DNA from: Phoebastria nigripes
Lineage: Eukaryota > Chordata > Aves > Procellariiformes > Diomedeidae
Direction of reading: 5' to 3'
Assembly (NCBI GenBank): GCA_035582835.1
Contig: JAYKAV010003443.1
Span: 62,001-126,000, forward strand
DNA: 64,000 bases
Shown here: positions 12,910-25,900 of the stretch, one piece after another
Layout of the letters: each line of letters starts with the position of its first letter
Position numbering within the stretch: the first letter of the stretch is position 1
The notes under the pieces: generated by a model
The model's input: only the letters and a program-made list of their open reading frames with translations
Database searches by the model: none
What the model was told of the DNA's origin: nothing
Translations under genes and position numbers: made by a program

Positions 12910-12977
12910 GAAGACAGCCATAAACATCATTTATATGTAACCACGGCTTCATATAAATTATGTTTATGGCTGTCTTC
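12910..12977. repeat. Short near-perfect hairpin (28-bp arms, 12-base loop)
   Basis: The left arm at 12910-12937 (GAAGACAGCCATAAAC...) is the reverse complement of the right arm at 12950-12977 (...GTTTATGGCTGTCTTC), with one mismatch at 12928 and a 12-base loop TAACCACGGCTT. The pairing stops sharply at both outer ends. A stem this good and this compact will not arise by chance in 64 kb. Its 68-nt size and single mismatch resemble a microRNA precursor or the core of a small fold-back element. I recognise neither a known microRNA nor a known repeat family, and no target-site duplication is evident. It carries no open frame. Confidence 0.85.
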
Positions 12978-15900
12978 TTTAGTGACCTCTGTGTTTGAAG
13001 AAGCCTAGAAGTGCTCATCCAGAGGCCTCAAGCAGAGTATGCCCAAATGAAGGGAGAAAAGAAAGTTTAAATGTGTTGTATGAGACTGGATGGTGTAGTC
13101 ATTGACTGTATGTATAAACAGAGACAGGTGTCAGCACTGCTTATCTTCAGTCTGACATGCTTTTACAGGTGCATGGAAATGCCCAGAATTTTGACTGGTA
13201 ATTTGACTTTCAGTGGTAACTCAACCACCATTTGGACCAAACAGATTTAATGATGTAGACCCACATTCTGCATCTGTAATTCGCGACTAACACCCTTGGT
13301 TGAGTGACATTGCTGTAGATTTGCCCTTTGTAACTGTAAGCATAATTTTCTCCACAGATGCAGAAGGTGATTATTTTTTCTCTCTTTCTCTTTTCAAAAT
13401 AAATAAAATAGAACAAGTTTAAATAAAAACACCTGACAAACAAGGACTAACATGAAATATGTATAGATGCATTTTAAAGCATGTGTTGAACAATGAATTT
13501 AGCAAAAGATACATATAAGAGAAAGGCGTTTAAGTTCTAATAGCTGGAAACTACAAATTCCAGTTTGGATAAATTCAGCCTGTAAATAAAGTTGAGATTT
13601 TCTCACAGCGACAGGAATTAAATGTTGGCCCAAACTCTGTAGAAAAGTGTGGCAGAGTCCTTGTTGGCTGGTAGGTTTAAATCTTTAAAAGTCTAGAGAT
13701 TGTTCTTACCAGCAGTGCTGGAAGTCATTCAAAAGCTGTGGTTTTAATATAAGAATCAGCTGACAAAAACGTACAGCATTTGTTCACAGAAAGGCAAATC
13801 TCTGTGTGTGTTTTCTTGGGGTGGGGTGTTACAGGTGTTTCAAGTGCTGATGGAATCATTTTTGTAGATACCATTCTGCTTATAGGGGAAATACATTTTC
13901 TGAGGGAAGGCGTTCAGGTTTGACACGTTGCCGTAGACATTTTGATCTACCAAGTACCCAAATGGCACTTGTTGGGGGTTTTGTGTCCTAAGTCTGTCAG
14001 ACAGGGGTAACTGGCTGAGCAGCTGTGGGAATAAGTATTTTGTAGCACTGTGCAATAACCTATTTTTTTCCAATCAAAGGTTTGAGTGTTTGAGTTTATT
14101 ACAGGTGTATACATCTATTACCAGTGTATATACACAATAACAGAGTAACTTGTGTATCAATATTTATTTTAAAAGTGAAAATCAGAGGAGAGAGAGTCTA
14201 CATTGTTGATCCGTGCCTTTGAGTTACGTTGATTAATTGTTGCCACTAGAAACACACTTTAGAGTTAGCTGGATTTCCAGACGAAGCTTCATCTTTTTCT
14301 TTCCTGTGAATTATTAGCAAAGCAGTGTCTGTGGAACTTGAGCACTCTGTGGATAAGGTAGATGCTTTACCCTGTGCTATTTTTTTTTTTATGGCCATCC
14401 ACCTCTTTCCCTTTTTTCTTTTGGGAGATGATGTTTCGATAACCAGCAAATGATTATTCTAAGATCACAAGACGTGACATGCCATTGTTGGCAACTGCCT
14501 AATGCTGTTTTTAATGCTGTTTTCAGAAGTGTAGGTGGACAGAGGCAAAGGGCAAACTGCCTATTTCATGGTTAGGCGGGTGCTGCTGATTAGGGTAGGG
14601 TCTAAAATGGTGGCCTTGTGCCAGTTATTTTAATACAGTTCTACAAGGGATGAAGCTGGTCCTGTATTTATTTTGTAACTGTTTCCCTGGAGACAATCTG
14701 TGTGAGCTGGCTAAATTCTCAAGAACACATGCTAATAAATAAATAAATAAATTCATAATTAATGGGGCTGACTGGTGTTGGCCTGGCTGTCACATGTGCC
14801 GTTCCTCTGAAGTGATGATTTACAGTTCTTACAGGCTGTGAGTGTTTGTTTTGGGGGCTCTTCAAGTGAGACTGTGTACTGTAAATGATTTATAATGCTG
14901 TGGCTGTGATTATTTACTGAGAATCCAAATGCAACGAGTAGGGATTACAACAGGGTTGGTATTACACAGACAACAATAAATTTTAAAATAAGAGATTGTT
15001 TTAGGATAAATACTGCAAAGTTTGTTATTATTCATATGTGCCTGGTAGCTGATGCTACTGTACTAGCATTAGAATTATTACTGTGTTAGAATACAAATAA
15101 AATAATGGCTTATAACTTAGTTCTCTTGTAGTCTATAACACCTCGTTATTTATACTGACAAATGCCAAGAGATGATGTGACTCTCATTCTCCTTCCATGT
15201 GTACCTTTGTAAATCAGGCATCCACCAAAGAAAGCACAGCTACCGTGATATGGAGCTGGTACATGTGGGAGGAAGGAGAGTGGACAAATAGTGACTGAAC
15301 ATCTGTCTGTAATGTTGAGGTAGCTCAATATTGCCCAAAAGAAAGCTAGATATAGTTACATTTTTTGTGACAGCAGTATGAGACAGGTAGTTTGCGAGTA
15401 GGAATCAGCTCAGCTAATGCAATTAAGTTTTAACTAATATTTAAATCACAGTATTGCTAATTGTTCACTCCCATTTTAAAATTAAAAAGCAAACAGTTAA
15501 GAAAACGGTTATGGTGTTGATATTGAGGAATTAGAACAAGGTTCCTCTAATTCTAGAGTCTAACTCCTAGACTTCCCAAAGTTTTTTTCTGTGAAACTGG
15601 GCAAATCTTGTGTGTTTACTTGGTAGTCTTTGCTTCCTTTGCATGCTTCCATCTTTTGCGTTTAATAATTTTGGGATTAAACAAACAGAATATCTCAACC
15701 TGTAGCTTAGGCAGTCCTTCGTTTCCTGCCCTTTAGAAGCTAATAGCCTCAGACTTCATTGCCAGGGTTTACATTGAAAGTATCCCCATTTTGATGAAGC
15801 CTGTGGCTTTACATCTGGAAAATAGAAAATGTTATAATGAGGGAGGTTTCTATTAGGTTGTCTTTTCATGGGACTAACTATGCACACATTTACACATACA

Positions 15901-18900
15901 AAAGCTCAGGTAGATGTAGAGGACTTATAGTGAGTGGTGTTCTCAGTGATTAAGACACTTCCAATGGCTAACTTTAGTTACAGTAGCCTGATCGCCCTGT
16001 GGTGTTTTTATAATCAACTGTGGGGGGACAGACATGAGACCACAACTATTCAGATAGTTGAACTGAACCTCAAGCATTTGAAATCGCTATTAGGAAAAAG
16101 GCCCTTACTCTTTTTTCACTGACTATAAAGAGTAAAAAGGGGATGCCGTCTTCATCAGTAACCCTCCTGTGCGCCACTGTTCCACACATGCAGAATGGAG
16201 GTACTGCATCCATATCACAAATTAAAACACACTTACGACTGTTCTGTGTTTTGCCTGTGATGAAATGAATGAACAAGAAGTGATACCCATAGTACAAATT
16301 TTAACTATGTTGTTATGAAAGCAAGGAAGACTGTTGTTGCTGGTTTCTTTGACGGTTTTGTTTGTACTGAAGACTGTGCCTTAGGACATGATTACAGATT
16401 TCCATTCCACTCCAGTTTTATGAATTAAACAAAGCAGAGCAGAAACAAAACAAACAGAAAACCTTGATAGACTGATAAAGCAAGTGTGTAGAGCTGTAAA
16501 TCACCGAAGACAGGATGGTAACTCTTTAAACTTACTGCGCACAATCTATTATATTTACATTTAAAGTGGTTTTTTTTTTTTAACTGCCCACTGCTTTTCT
16601 ATAACACACATTTATCACAATGTAGAAGAAAAAGCAATCAAGCTTTATTTCATAGCATTTGTTAGAAACATATTAATTTATATTGAAAGCAGAGATTCTA
16701 TTCCATCTAGAATGGCTGCCTGTTCATTAAATCTGTATCACTAGGCAGACACCCCAAACAACTTTATTCTTCAATTAGAAGCAAATCAATTTTTTTACAT
16801 GATAGCAGGCAGGAAGGTTTCTGTGACGGAGCACTTGCTGAGGTAGGAAGCCGGATCTACTGCAAATAATATTAACATTGTAGCTAGAAAACTGTTTTAA
16901 ATGCACCTTTTACAATACCTTCAATATATAAATCAAACAGTGAATAATAAGGCATAATACATTATATATTCTTTTTTGATATTTCCTAATATAGCATGTC
17001 CATTAACCATAATAAAAATCTTTGTGACTGTCATATCATTTAACTGTACATGCAATAAGAAATCATACGTGCAGTGCTGTGTTTTTCATAGTAGAGGTAT
17101 AGCTGCTAGCAATGTCTTTAGAACTTGTTTTTTCAGGTTATCATGGTAATGTACTTCAGTTTCATTGGTTTGGTTGTTATTGTGATTTTAAACAACTTGA
17201 ATTCTAAAAACGTTGAAAATATTTTTTAAATCTTTTTCCTTGCAGTTTATCTTGTGTCTGTGGTGATGTACTACTACTCTGTCAATAGTGAAAGTTGTAA
17301 TTATCTGATTAGCTTGTTATTGCAGGGCTGTTCTGAAAATAGCTCAAGTAATTTTTTTTAAGATTAAAAAAAAAAAATAACAAACAACTTTTGCTAAGTG
17401 CATATTATCCTTACTGATTATTTAAAAAATGTTAGTCAATTTTCATTGTCTGAAAAATTTATTATGCGGGAATTTATCTACAAGCATGTGAAATCTGGTA
17501 TTTTTAAGTGCTAGGCTTGCTTTCAGATCCAGTGAGTGTAAAATCTTAGCATTTACTGAGGCTGTATGTTTGAACCATTGTAAAACAAAATGCTGAGATG
17601 AACAAGATTGTTTTTCCTCTGTTTTTTGTGCCAAGCTGTAGAAAACCTTGATACCTTATTCTTTAAACAGAAAACAATAAATCAGTCAAACAAAATTTAC
17701 AGATGGGTCCGGGTTTACTCATAAAAGTTCACAGTATAACTTTACTGGGTAGTAAAAATCATGGACCCGATAGAGATATCCATTTTATGACATGTGATAA
17801 TTTCCCCTCTCCCTCCCAAACTATCGTGTCATGTGCTACCAGCAATAAATCTTCCCTCATCCTTCACTGTAAGAGAAAACTATCTTATCACCTTTTTCTG
17901 TTATATTTCCTCTGTTCCACCTTTTCTCTTAGGTATTTCCCAATTAACATATCTATCTAATGTCAGAGCTAGTGTCCTCTGCTTGCATTACCTTTGAAAA
18001 GTGATCTTTTTTTTTCAGACTGGGAGAAGAATGCGTATTGCTGAAAGACTGGCTATATGAGTTTGTCTAATATAACATGTTGTCTTTTTGAAGCACTATC
18101 ATGCCTATAACAGCTCTGTTAATAATAACATTACATTCTTACCTAGTACTTCAGTACTGCAAAAATTTCAGAGTGAAGTAATGTTTTGTTTAGTTCAGCG
18201 TCTCCCAGTGGAAACAAGTTTTGTAATTGATAATTCACTGATAGTGTGGAAATTACTGCATATTCTGAGATTAATGGGGAAAAGAGGAGGATATTGTTGA
18301 GAAGATGATATAAACCAGGGTCCAGCCTCTGAACGTTGTTCCCTGTAAACTGATTTGGTACTACTTCCAATTCTCATCTTCATTTCTGGCTGTTAAATTG
18401 CATTAATCTGAAAATTTAATTCTACTTATCCAGGTAAGGTATTTTATATTACAGACATTATATTCAGTTAGAGGATCATGTTAGAGCAAGTAGAAGAATA
18501 AGCTTTTTATTTAATTGTGAGCATGAGAGAGTGTTTCTTGATACATTACCTCTCTTACAATGGGGTGCATACAATGAAAATTTGGATCATGTCTCATTTC
18601 AGATTAATTTCAAGCTTAGAAGCACAGTTAAGTTTAGTCATATATTACAGCTAAGAATATATAAGAAAATAGTAGGGTTCTACAAGTTCCTAGAAACCTG
18701 TGAGAAGGCTGTGATGTGATACTGCCTGGGTAGGTAAGCACGCTATGGTTGTCACAATCTATTTCTACTTTCAAAACCTGTTTGGCAATGTTCATCCTCA
18801 AATGGTCTTTAAAAAAATCCCCTAAACTTTCAAAGAACTAAGGAAAAAGATGGTTACTTCGATGATTGCATGCAACTGCGTGTTATAAGAAAAAAAGGTG

Positions 18901-18949
18901 GTAGAAAATGATGAGTTATCATGACAGAGAGGGGTTATTACTGGAGGCA
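12978..18949. other. Unassigned AT-rich non-coding DNA
   Basis: No gene or mobile element is recognised. There is an (AAAT)n run at 14734-14752 and short poly-T and poly-A runs near 16570 and 17365. A minus-strand open frame at 13840-14073 has protein-like composition but begins at TTG; it is discussed as a finding and not called a gene. Confidence 0.6.
14734..14752. repeat. (AAAT)n microsatellite
   Basis: About five tandem AAAT units lie in otherwise non-repetitive sequence. Confidence 0.85.
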
Positions 18950-19949
18950 CACAGTAACGTGGTCTGAGAGCTGAGCTGTACAACATATTTGGAGAGGGAG
19001 TTACCAGCAAAGCTACAGATGAGGCTCTGCGGATTGTACTTAAGATTCTAAACATAAGATGTTGCTTTATTGTGAAGAGTCCCATTACTGAGTGATAGGG
19101 CAATAAAATGGCAGATGAAATTCAAAATTGATAAATGCAAAGCAATATTCTTGTGGAAAAGTAGTTTTAAGTTTATAAACAGTGGTGAGCTCTAAATTAT
19201 CTATTCCTATCCAAGATGAAATGGCAGTATGTTTGACAGCTCTGTGAAACCATCAGATTAGAAGTAAACAGAATTTTAAGAACATTAATTGAGGAATAGA
19301 TACTGAAACAGAAACCATCCAACAGTTCTGCTATATATGGCCATGAGATAACAACACTTGAATATTGGGCATCTCTCTGGAGCCTGTATTTTGAAAAGTG
19401 AAAGTTAAAAGTGTACAGAAAGAATTATAAGGGTTATCAAAGTGTGGAGGTGCTTTCACACAAGGAGAGCTTATTGGAACTATGACTCTGTCCTGGAAAA
19501 AAGAAAGGCAATCAAGGTAGGACACGATATATGTTTCTAAAACATGAGTGTTAAAAAAAGAGTGACAATAAGGTGATCACAATCCAAGTACTAAGCATAT
19601 CAAATGAAACAACAGATTTAAAGCAAACAACATGCTTATAAAACAACCAATTTGTTTAAAACAAATGAAGTATTTCTTCACACCAGACTGGCATTAAATT
19701 ACACAGTATATTTTGAATGCCAAAACTTTACATGGGTTCAAAAAAACGCATAACAAATTCACAAAAGAAAGCATTATCACCATCTATGACATACAAAAGA
19801 AGTGCTACCACACAGGTTTTTGAAAGGTGGGCAGGTGTTCTGAAATAAGTATCATTGGTGTTTTTCTTTCTTTTTTTACACCTTCTTCAGGCCAGTCAGA
19901 GGTAGGACAGAAGGCCACATGGACCGTTGTTCTAACCCTGTTTTATTGT
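18950..19949 (+). mobile_element. Ancient, heavily decayed CR1 LINE (reptile-like lineage), plus strand
   Basis: About 1 kb follows the order of landmarks of an old CR1 lineage known from turtles, crocodilians and as relics in mammals (CR1/L3 type). ATGGCAGATGAAATTCAA at 19108-19125 and ATAAATGCAAAG just after it fall in the reverse-transcriptase region. GGAGCTCTAAATTAT-like and AACAGAATTTTAAGAAC segments follow (19185-19285). AAGTATTTCTTCACAC lies at 19669-19684 and ACTTTACATGGGTTCAAAAA near 19726-19745. Finally GGACAGAAGGCCACATGGACC and TTGTTCTAACCC (19905-19940) match the 3' region that in this lineage replaces the GGTTGGACT block of recent bird CR1s. Stops and frameshifts interrupt every frame, so it is a dead fossil. 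The match is from memory of the family's consensus features, and the ends are approximate, especially the left one. Confidence 0.75.
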
Positions 19950-22900
19950 TTGCACCCGATGAAATGCAAATAAATGCTTTTTGCTGTTGTACTTTGAAAG
20001 CCTCTCAAAATGGTGATCCTGGACATCAAATATGAATAATGGCAAGAAAATATGTGAAAATAATTGGCAATTTCCTGGTAAATACGTCATACGAATCCTA
20101 ATGTTTCTCAGTTTCTAAACTTCCTCAAAGTACTTCTCAGTGTTCTGCCCCCTTTTTTTTAGGATATAAAGTATTCTATATCATATTTCTGAATATAAAT
20201 ATATTTTGCTATTATTGCTGTCTGAAGTAAGCTTGGCTTATAAGCCTTCAGCATTAACTTCCAGAACAAAGGAATATATAGGTAATTAGAACAGAGAATA
20301 CTGTCATCCCTGATACCTCTGACTTTTCACATGCGCTTTGTTCCATCTTCCTACCACAACTGTCCATAATATGATTTCAGAAGAGTCACAAAACTGAGAG
20401 CCGTTTTCCACTGATAAAAATGAGCAATGCTACTTTCAGGATGGGAAACCAGCTAACTGGAGAACAGATCTGAAATAGTTTCATTGACCATCTCTTACCC
20501 AATTTTGGCAGATGGTTGGTTTTTTTCTTCTTCTATTTCACTTTAACTTTCGCTGACTTTCCCCCCCCCCCCCGAACATTACTGACTTGTGTCTTAATAT
20601 TCCATTATACTGTAGTCTCAGGAGTCAAAGAAGTCAATGACTGCTGGAGGTGTCCAGAGCTGCTTAAAAGTTACTCAAAAAATGGCAAGGTTAAATCCAC
20701 GGGGAGAAATAAAGATCATTTTTTCCATGAGANATTTTCTAAGCTTTCCCTACTTTAGCACATAATTCATTTGATTATCTTACGTGTTGAAATTTGTGAA
20801 CTATGAATGTTTGAATCTTGCATGACAAAATAAGTTCTTGTTCAATACTCAAATCTTGTTCAGACGTGTTTCTTTGAACTGAGCATCTGAATTAGAACTT
20901 AAACATCTTTTTCATTAGGTGAAAATGTCAATTCTCAGTTTTTAGATAGGAAGCACATTTGGTAGCAAATGTTAATAGGGAGGAAGTAGGTCTTGGATTT
21001 TGTAGTTCCACAACATTTCTTCATATCAAAAGGTTATGGAGTTAGAGATGTTGCCTGCCAAAACTCCTAGAGTTAGTAGTCTTCAGTTGTCCTTTACTTT
21101 GATTGACATATGTTGGAAAGTCTATAAATAAATAATTGAGGTTCTTTGCAAGGTTCATTTACTGTTAAGACCAATATATGCTTGCCAGAATGTTTGAGTG
21201 GTAGGTTGCTTTCACTCTGAGTTATTCTGAGCTATTTAAATATATTGATAGGAACTTTCTCTCCACTGCTGTCCTCAAGCATAGCGCTTCTGTTCTGCAT
21301 CTCAAAAAACAATAAATGATGGGAAAGGTGTCTTTTGTGCAAAATACTTAAACTATTCTTGATGCATTATTTATATTGGCTAATCTTTCTAAATCAAAAT
21401 ATTGAAGCATTTAGTGGTACACTCTAAAATTTGTATCAACTGTTACCTTTGCTTAATGTTTTTAGCTTAAGATGGTTATGAACACAGAGATTGCTGATGA
21501 GGCAAAATTTGAGGTGTTTATTCTTTAAGATGCATGAATTGCTTACAAACCATATTTTTGATTATGCTACTAAGGGTCACACTTAGAAAGTTGTAAACGT
21601 GATTTACACAGAAATGAGCAATCATGTTAATTCACTCATTTAAAACTTGTTCAGCAAAAGACACAGTTTTCAGCAGGAAGATGAAACAGGAAAATTACAT
21701 ACAATGAGGCTAATTGCCATCAGTTTCTTAACCCTTTCAGTGCAATAACTAATGGAAGTGCACTCTTGGTTTTAGTGAATTTTATTATCCAGGGTTTCTG
21801 GTAGAATTAATTCAAATGATTAGTCAAGGAGGTCAGTCTTTTTGGTTGACAGGAGCTGGAACCTGTCTCTTCATCTCCTATTATTAGTGGTTTGTGTGTC
21901 CCCTTTTGCCATTGATTGTCTGTCAGATCTTTTTACAATGTGGAGGCCTACATATCACTTAATAGATCTACAGATCTAAGAGGACTATATAAATATATAT
22001 TCAATGTATTGTTTTTGCTTTTTATTTCATTATTTTGCCTTTAATCTTTTGAGGACACAGTGAGCAGTGCCACACAGACACAAGCTACATGTATGAAATA
22101 ACTCTAATTTTCTCATAAAATTTTTGACAGGAGCCACACATTTTTCATTTGTTTTTAAAACAGTTTGCATCAGTATATCTATACCCTATCTATTACTGAA
22201 GCAAAAGCTGAAATGAGTTTTGGATTAGGACTTACTCTTTTAGGGTTATAAAAGGAGACATATTTGATTAAGGGGAAATGATGTGAAAGAGCACTTTGCT
22301 GGCATCTGTTGACTTCACCGGGTTGACACCTGTTTACCTATTGAAGCTGCTGCAGGTACGTGATGCAGGGTTTCCTCGATCTCCCTTCACCACTCTTTAT
22401 ATACGTAGCCAGTTATGCTGGCTGATGCAACAAAGGAGGAGGAGAGCAGGAACGTGACTCCATCCACTCCTCAACCATTATCTCTTTGCCTGGAGGGGAC
22501 AGGGAATAGAAAAGACTCTGAAAACCCCATAAGAACAAGCGTGCATTTTGGGGCAACCGTGAAAACAAGATACAGTTCTCTCTTATCTTGATGTTGTAAT
22601 CCTGTCAGCTTTCATTCGCTCTTTTAGAGTGATAGCTCCATGTGGGTATATGCCAACATGTATTTAAATAAGGCATTAATTTCTTGTCTTGTAGAACTTC
22701 TTCCCAGGTACAATTCTTACTATCTTTTTATATTGTAAAATTCACACTTGAATTAAAACTGCTAAGAAAAATGCTACAGGGTCTCATAGATGAAGAAAGA
22801 ATTATTCATAGGAACAAAACTCATTTCTCAGCTACTAAAGCTGAATAGCCCCTATCTGTGTGTTCTGTCGTTGTTTAAATATTGCTCCTTTCAGATGAAC

Positions 22901-25900
22901 TCCTTGATTGCAAGTGGTTTAGAATGTGCCAAAGTTGTTAAAATACATTGTCACTTGAGTATGAACTTTCCAAGAATAATCACTTTTGAAGAACGAAAAC
23001 ACGAGAAATGGGAACCACAAAAGAGTGAAAAATGACAGTAAATAGATCTATCCCACGGTTTCTTCATTTATGCCTTCAGTTAGTCAGCTTTATTTTATGG
23101 TAGAAAATGATTTGCTGTCATGTAATCTTGTCACCATAACCTTAGCTGAGCAAGCATCTGAACAGAGCAGAAGATAGGGTAATCCTTATGCAGCCGGTAT
23201 TCAGCATCTCACATGTAGGTGTTCCTGTTCCCGGAGCACACTTAAAACCAGACAAGTGCTATGGTTGGACTGTGCTTTCCTCCGACTTTTCTTTCTTCTG
23301 GGGACTCTGTATTTCTTTTTATTGTTAAAACATTTTTTTAATTAAGTTTTAAGATTAAATAACATAGGATTCAGAAATGACCTGCATTTGTGACATTTTT
23401 GCCAGCATTTTAAGACTGTGAGCTACTCCTGTAGAGTACAAAAATATTCTTTTCCTAACATCTGCTGTTTTGTTAAGTGCACAATGTTGTCCTGTAACTT
23501 AGCGTGCTGAGTGAGTTTATCAGTAAACTCTGAACCATCGTTGTTAACGTTCTCCATGAACAACAGCCTTGATAAGTGTCTGTGCTCCTCTGAATTTGCA
23601 CACCAGCGTTCTTCAAACTGAAAACTCATTTGACTAGGCTGTGTGTTCCTGATAAACACAGCAAATTCTAACAATGTAATATGTCACGAGCAAATATTCT
23701 GTAGCTGGAAACGAACAAATGAACAAACAAAAACCATCCAAGCAACTCTCCCCACCGCCTCCCCTCCTTCATCCAAAAGCTTGTCTATGACAGGAACAAA
23801 TGCTTTGAAACAGGGCGAGTCAATAAGTCCTCCAGCTTTCTCCTCAGAAGTAAGAAATAAGTACAAAATGATAAATCCGGATGTTTAGTGATGGTCTAAA
23901 GATTATTTTATATTAGTAGAAATACCAAAGTTAGTATAAAAATTAGAAATTTTTTATGACTACTGTGGAGTTATCTGCTCCTATTGACAGATCTAAACGT
24001 GGTGAAGAAAAGAATACCATGTGCTCACCAGGAAGGGATAGTGAAACCTATAATTCCTCTTCATCCTTCATATGCTCAGGCTGCTGACCTGAGAAGTCTT
24101 TAATGAATATTACAAGTGACTCTGCCTTCTCCCCAGAGCAGATACATTATCTCATGGTGCTTCCCGATGTTTCTGCTTGGGCACTGTAATTCTGTATTGC
24201 TCTTTCTTTGACCCAAAGGCAAAGGCACTACGTTAAATCTATGGTCAGCATCAAGAATCCTTTAAATTTTGGCATAAATTACATCTTTATTAGTGACATA
24301 AACATGAAACCATAACCATTAGTACCTATTCTATCACTTTATTATCTGCTCAAAGCATGGAGTTACATTTGATGCAGTTATTAGAGCTTTGTGCAATACA
24401 GTATAAGAAAAAGATATATAATCAAGTGTTAGCTAAAGTGTATACTCTAGTAATAAAATAAAGATAAACTGGCTGTTGAAATTTTGGAAATACTAGAAAA
24501 CTTAAAGTAATTGTTCACCTTCCATTAAAAAAAAAAAAATCAATTTAGCTCTACATTGCATAAGGTCTTCAATTTAAAGAAGAAAAAAAAAACCTCAACA
24601 CTTTTGGTTTTTTTTCCTACTGTATATGTGACTAAAAATGAAAACAAAGTGATTGATAAAAACCTAGTTACTATTTAATAAAAAGCTCTGAACACCTGTA
24701 TTAATCTCTACAGGTGCTTTAATCATTATTTTAAGGTGGGCTATGATGAAATGAAAGTGAGTGAGTATTCAGTTTGATCCGCCCCTGCAGATCAAGAAAT
24801 ACTATTACCAATCCCCATTCATTGTAAGCAGAAAGGAAAAAAAGTGGATTTAGGACTCTCAGATTTGATCTACAGGGGAAAAAAAACATTGAATATACAG
24901 TAGATTAGGTTTTTTATACCAGATACTTTATTGCAGAAGGGTGTAAATAAATTAATAAATACACCATTTTGTCAGAGGCACTGATTACAAATAAGTGAAA
25001 AGTAGATGTCAGAGAGACCTGTAGGAATTATTCCATGTAAGTCACTATAGGGGAGCACAATAAAATGGTTTCATGCACAAACCTCCTATGAAACTCAGAG
25101 CAGACATTCGTGCAAATATTTTCTCACATGGTAAGAAAGTCTTCTTCATTCCACAATCCTGAGGGAGTGGGAGAAAGTCCCTTAAAAAACCCAGAAAAGT
25201 TCTAATACATCAAAGCTGTTCATTTCTCAGCTCAGTTTTTCAGATAATTTAATGCCTTTGGAAATCACACAGAAGTTTTGACTGACGATGTGGCATTAAA
25301 CTGCGTTTTAAGCGCCAACAGAAGATGCGGCAACATCATTACTTTGAATTAAAGAGCAAGAAGAGCATTCTACTGGGAGCATTATGGTACCTATAGGAAG
25401 GAAATAATTCACGAGTGCTCTTCGTGAAATTAGCTTTTTACCTTGGTTCTAGAATAAATGATAAAATTGTCTACAGAATCTGTCCTAAATCAGTAGAAAG
25501 CTGCCCCTCCTAAATCTCAATAACTGTCTAGGGTAATCTTCAACAGCTGGGTGCTGTTAGAGTTTGTACTAACGGTTATAATGTGGAATCCTCTAACCCA
25601 GAGCTTATTGCTACTTATCTAACATGGGCTTGAAATGAGGTGACATAGTAATGAGTTGTTACAAATTACTTTTATAACTTTCACACCGCTTCTAGGCAGA
25701 GGCAAGCAATCTAAGGAAAGCTATTGTCTGCTTTTTTGAGATAATCTTAATGTCTTCCATTTGATTGAATACGGCTGTTTGTTAAAATATTAGAAGAAAA
25801 TGTGTCAGTGGTTTCGATTCTCTGCCTCCCCTTACTCGCTCTGGTTAAACAAAATTACTTACCTGGCTTTACCAAAATAATGATATTTATTTTGCTGATG

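Noticed and set aside
25800..25840. tRNA-like B-box (GGTTTCGATTCTC)
   Set aside because: No matching A-box or cloverleaf arms could be placed around it.
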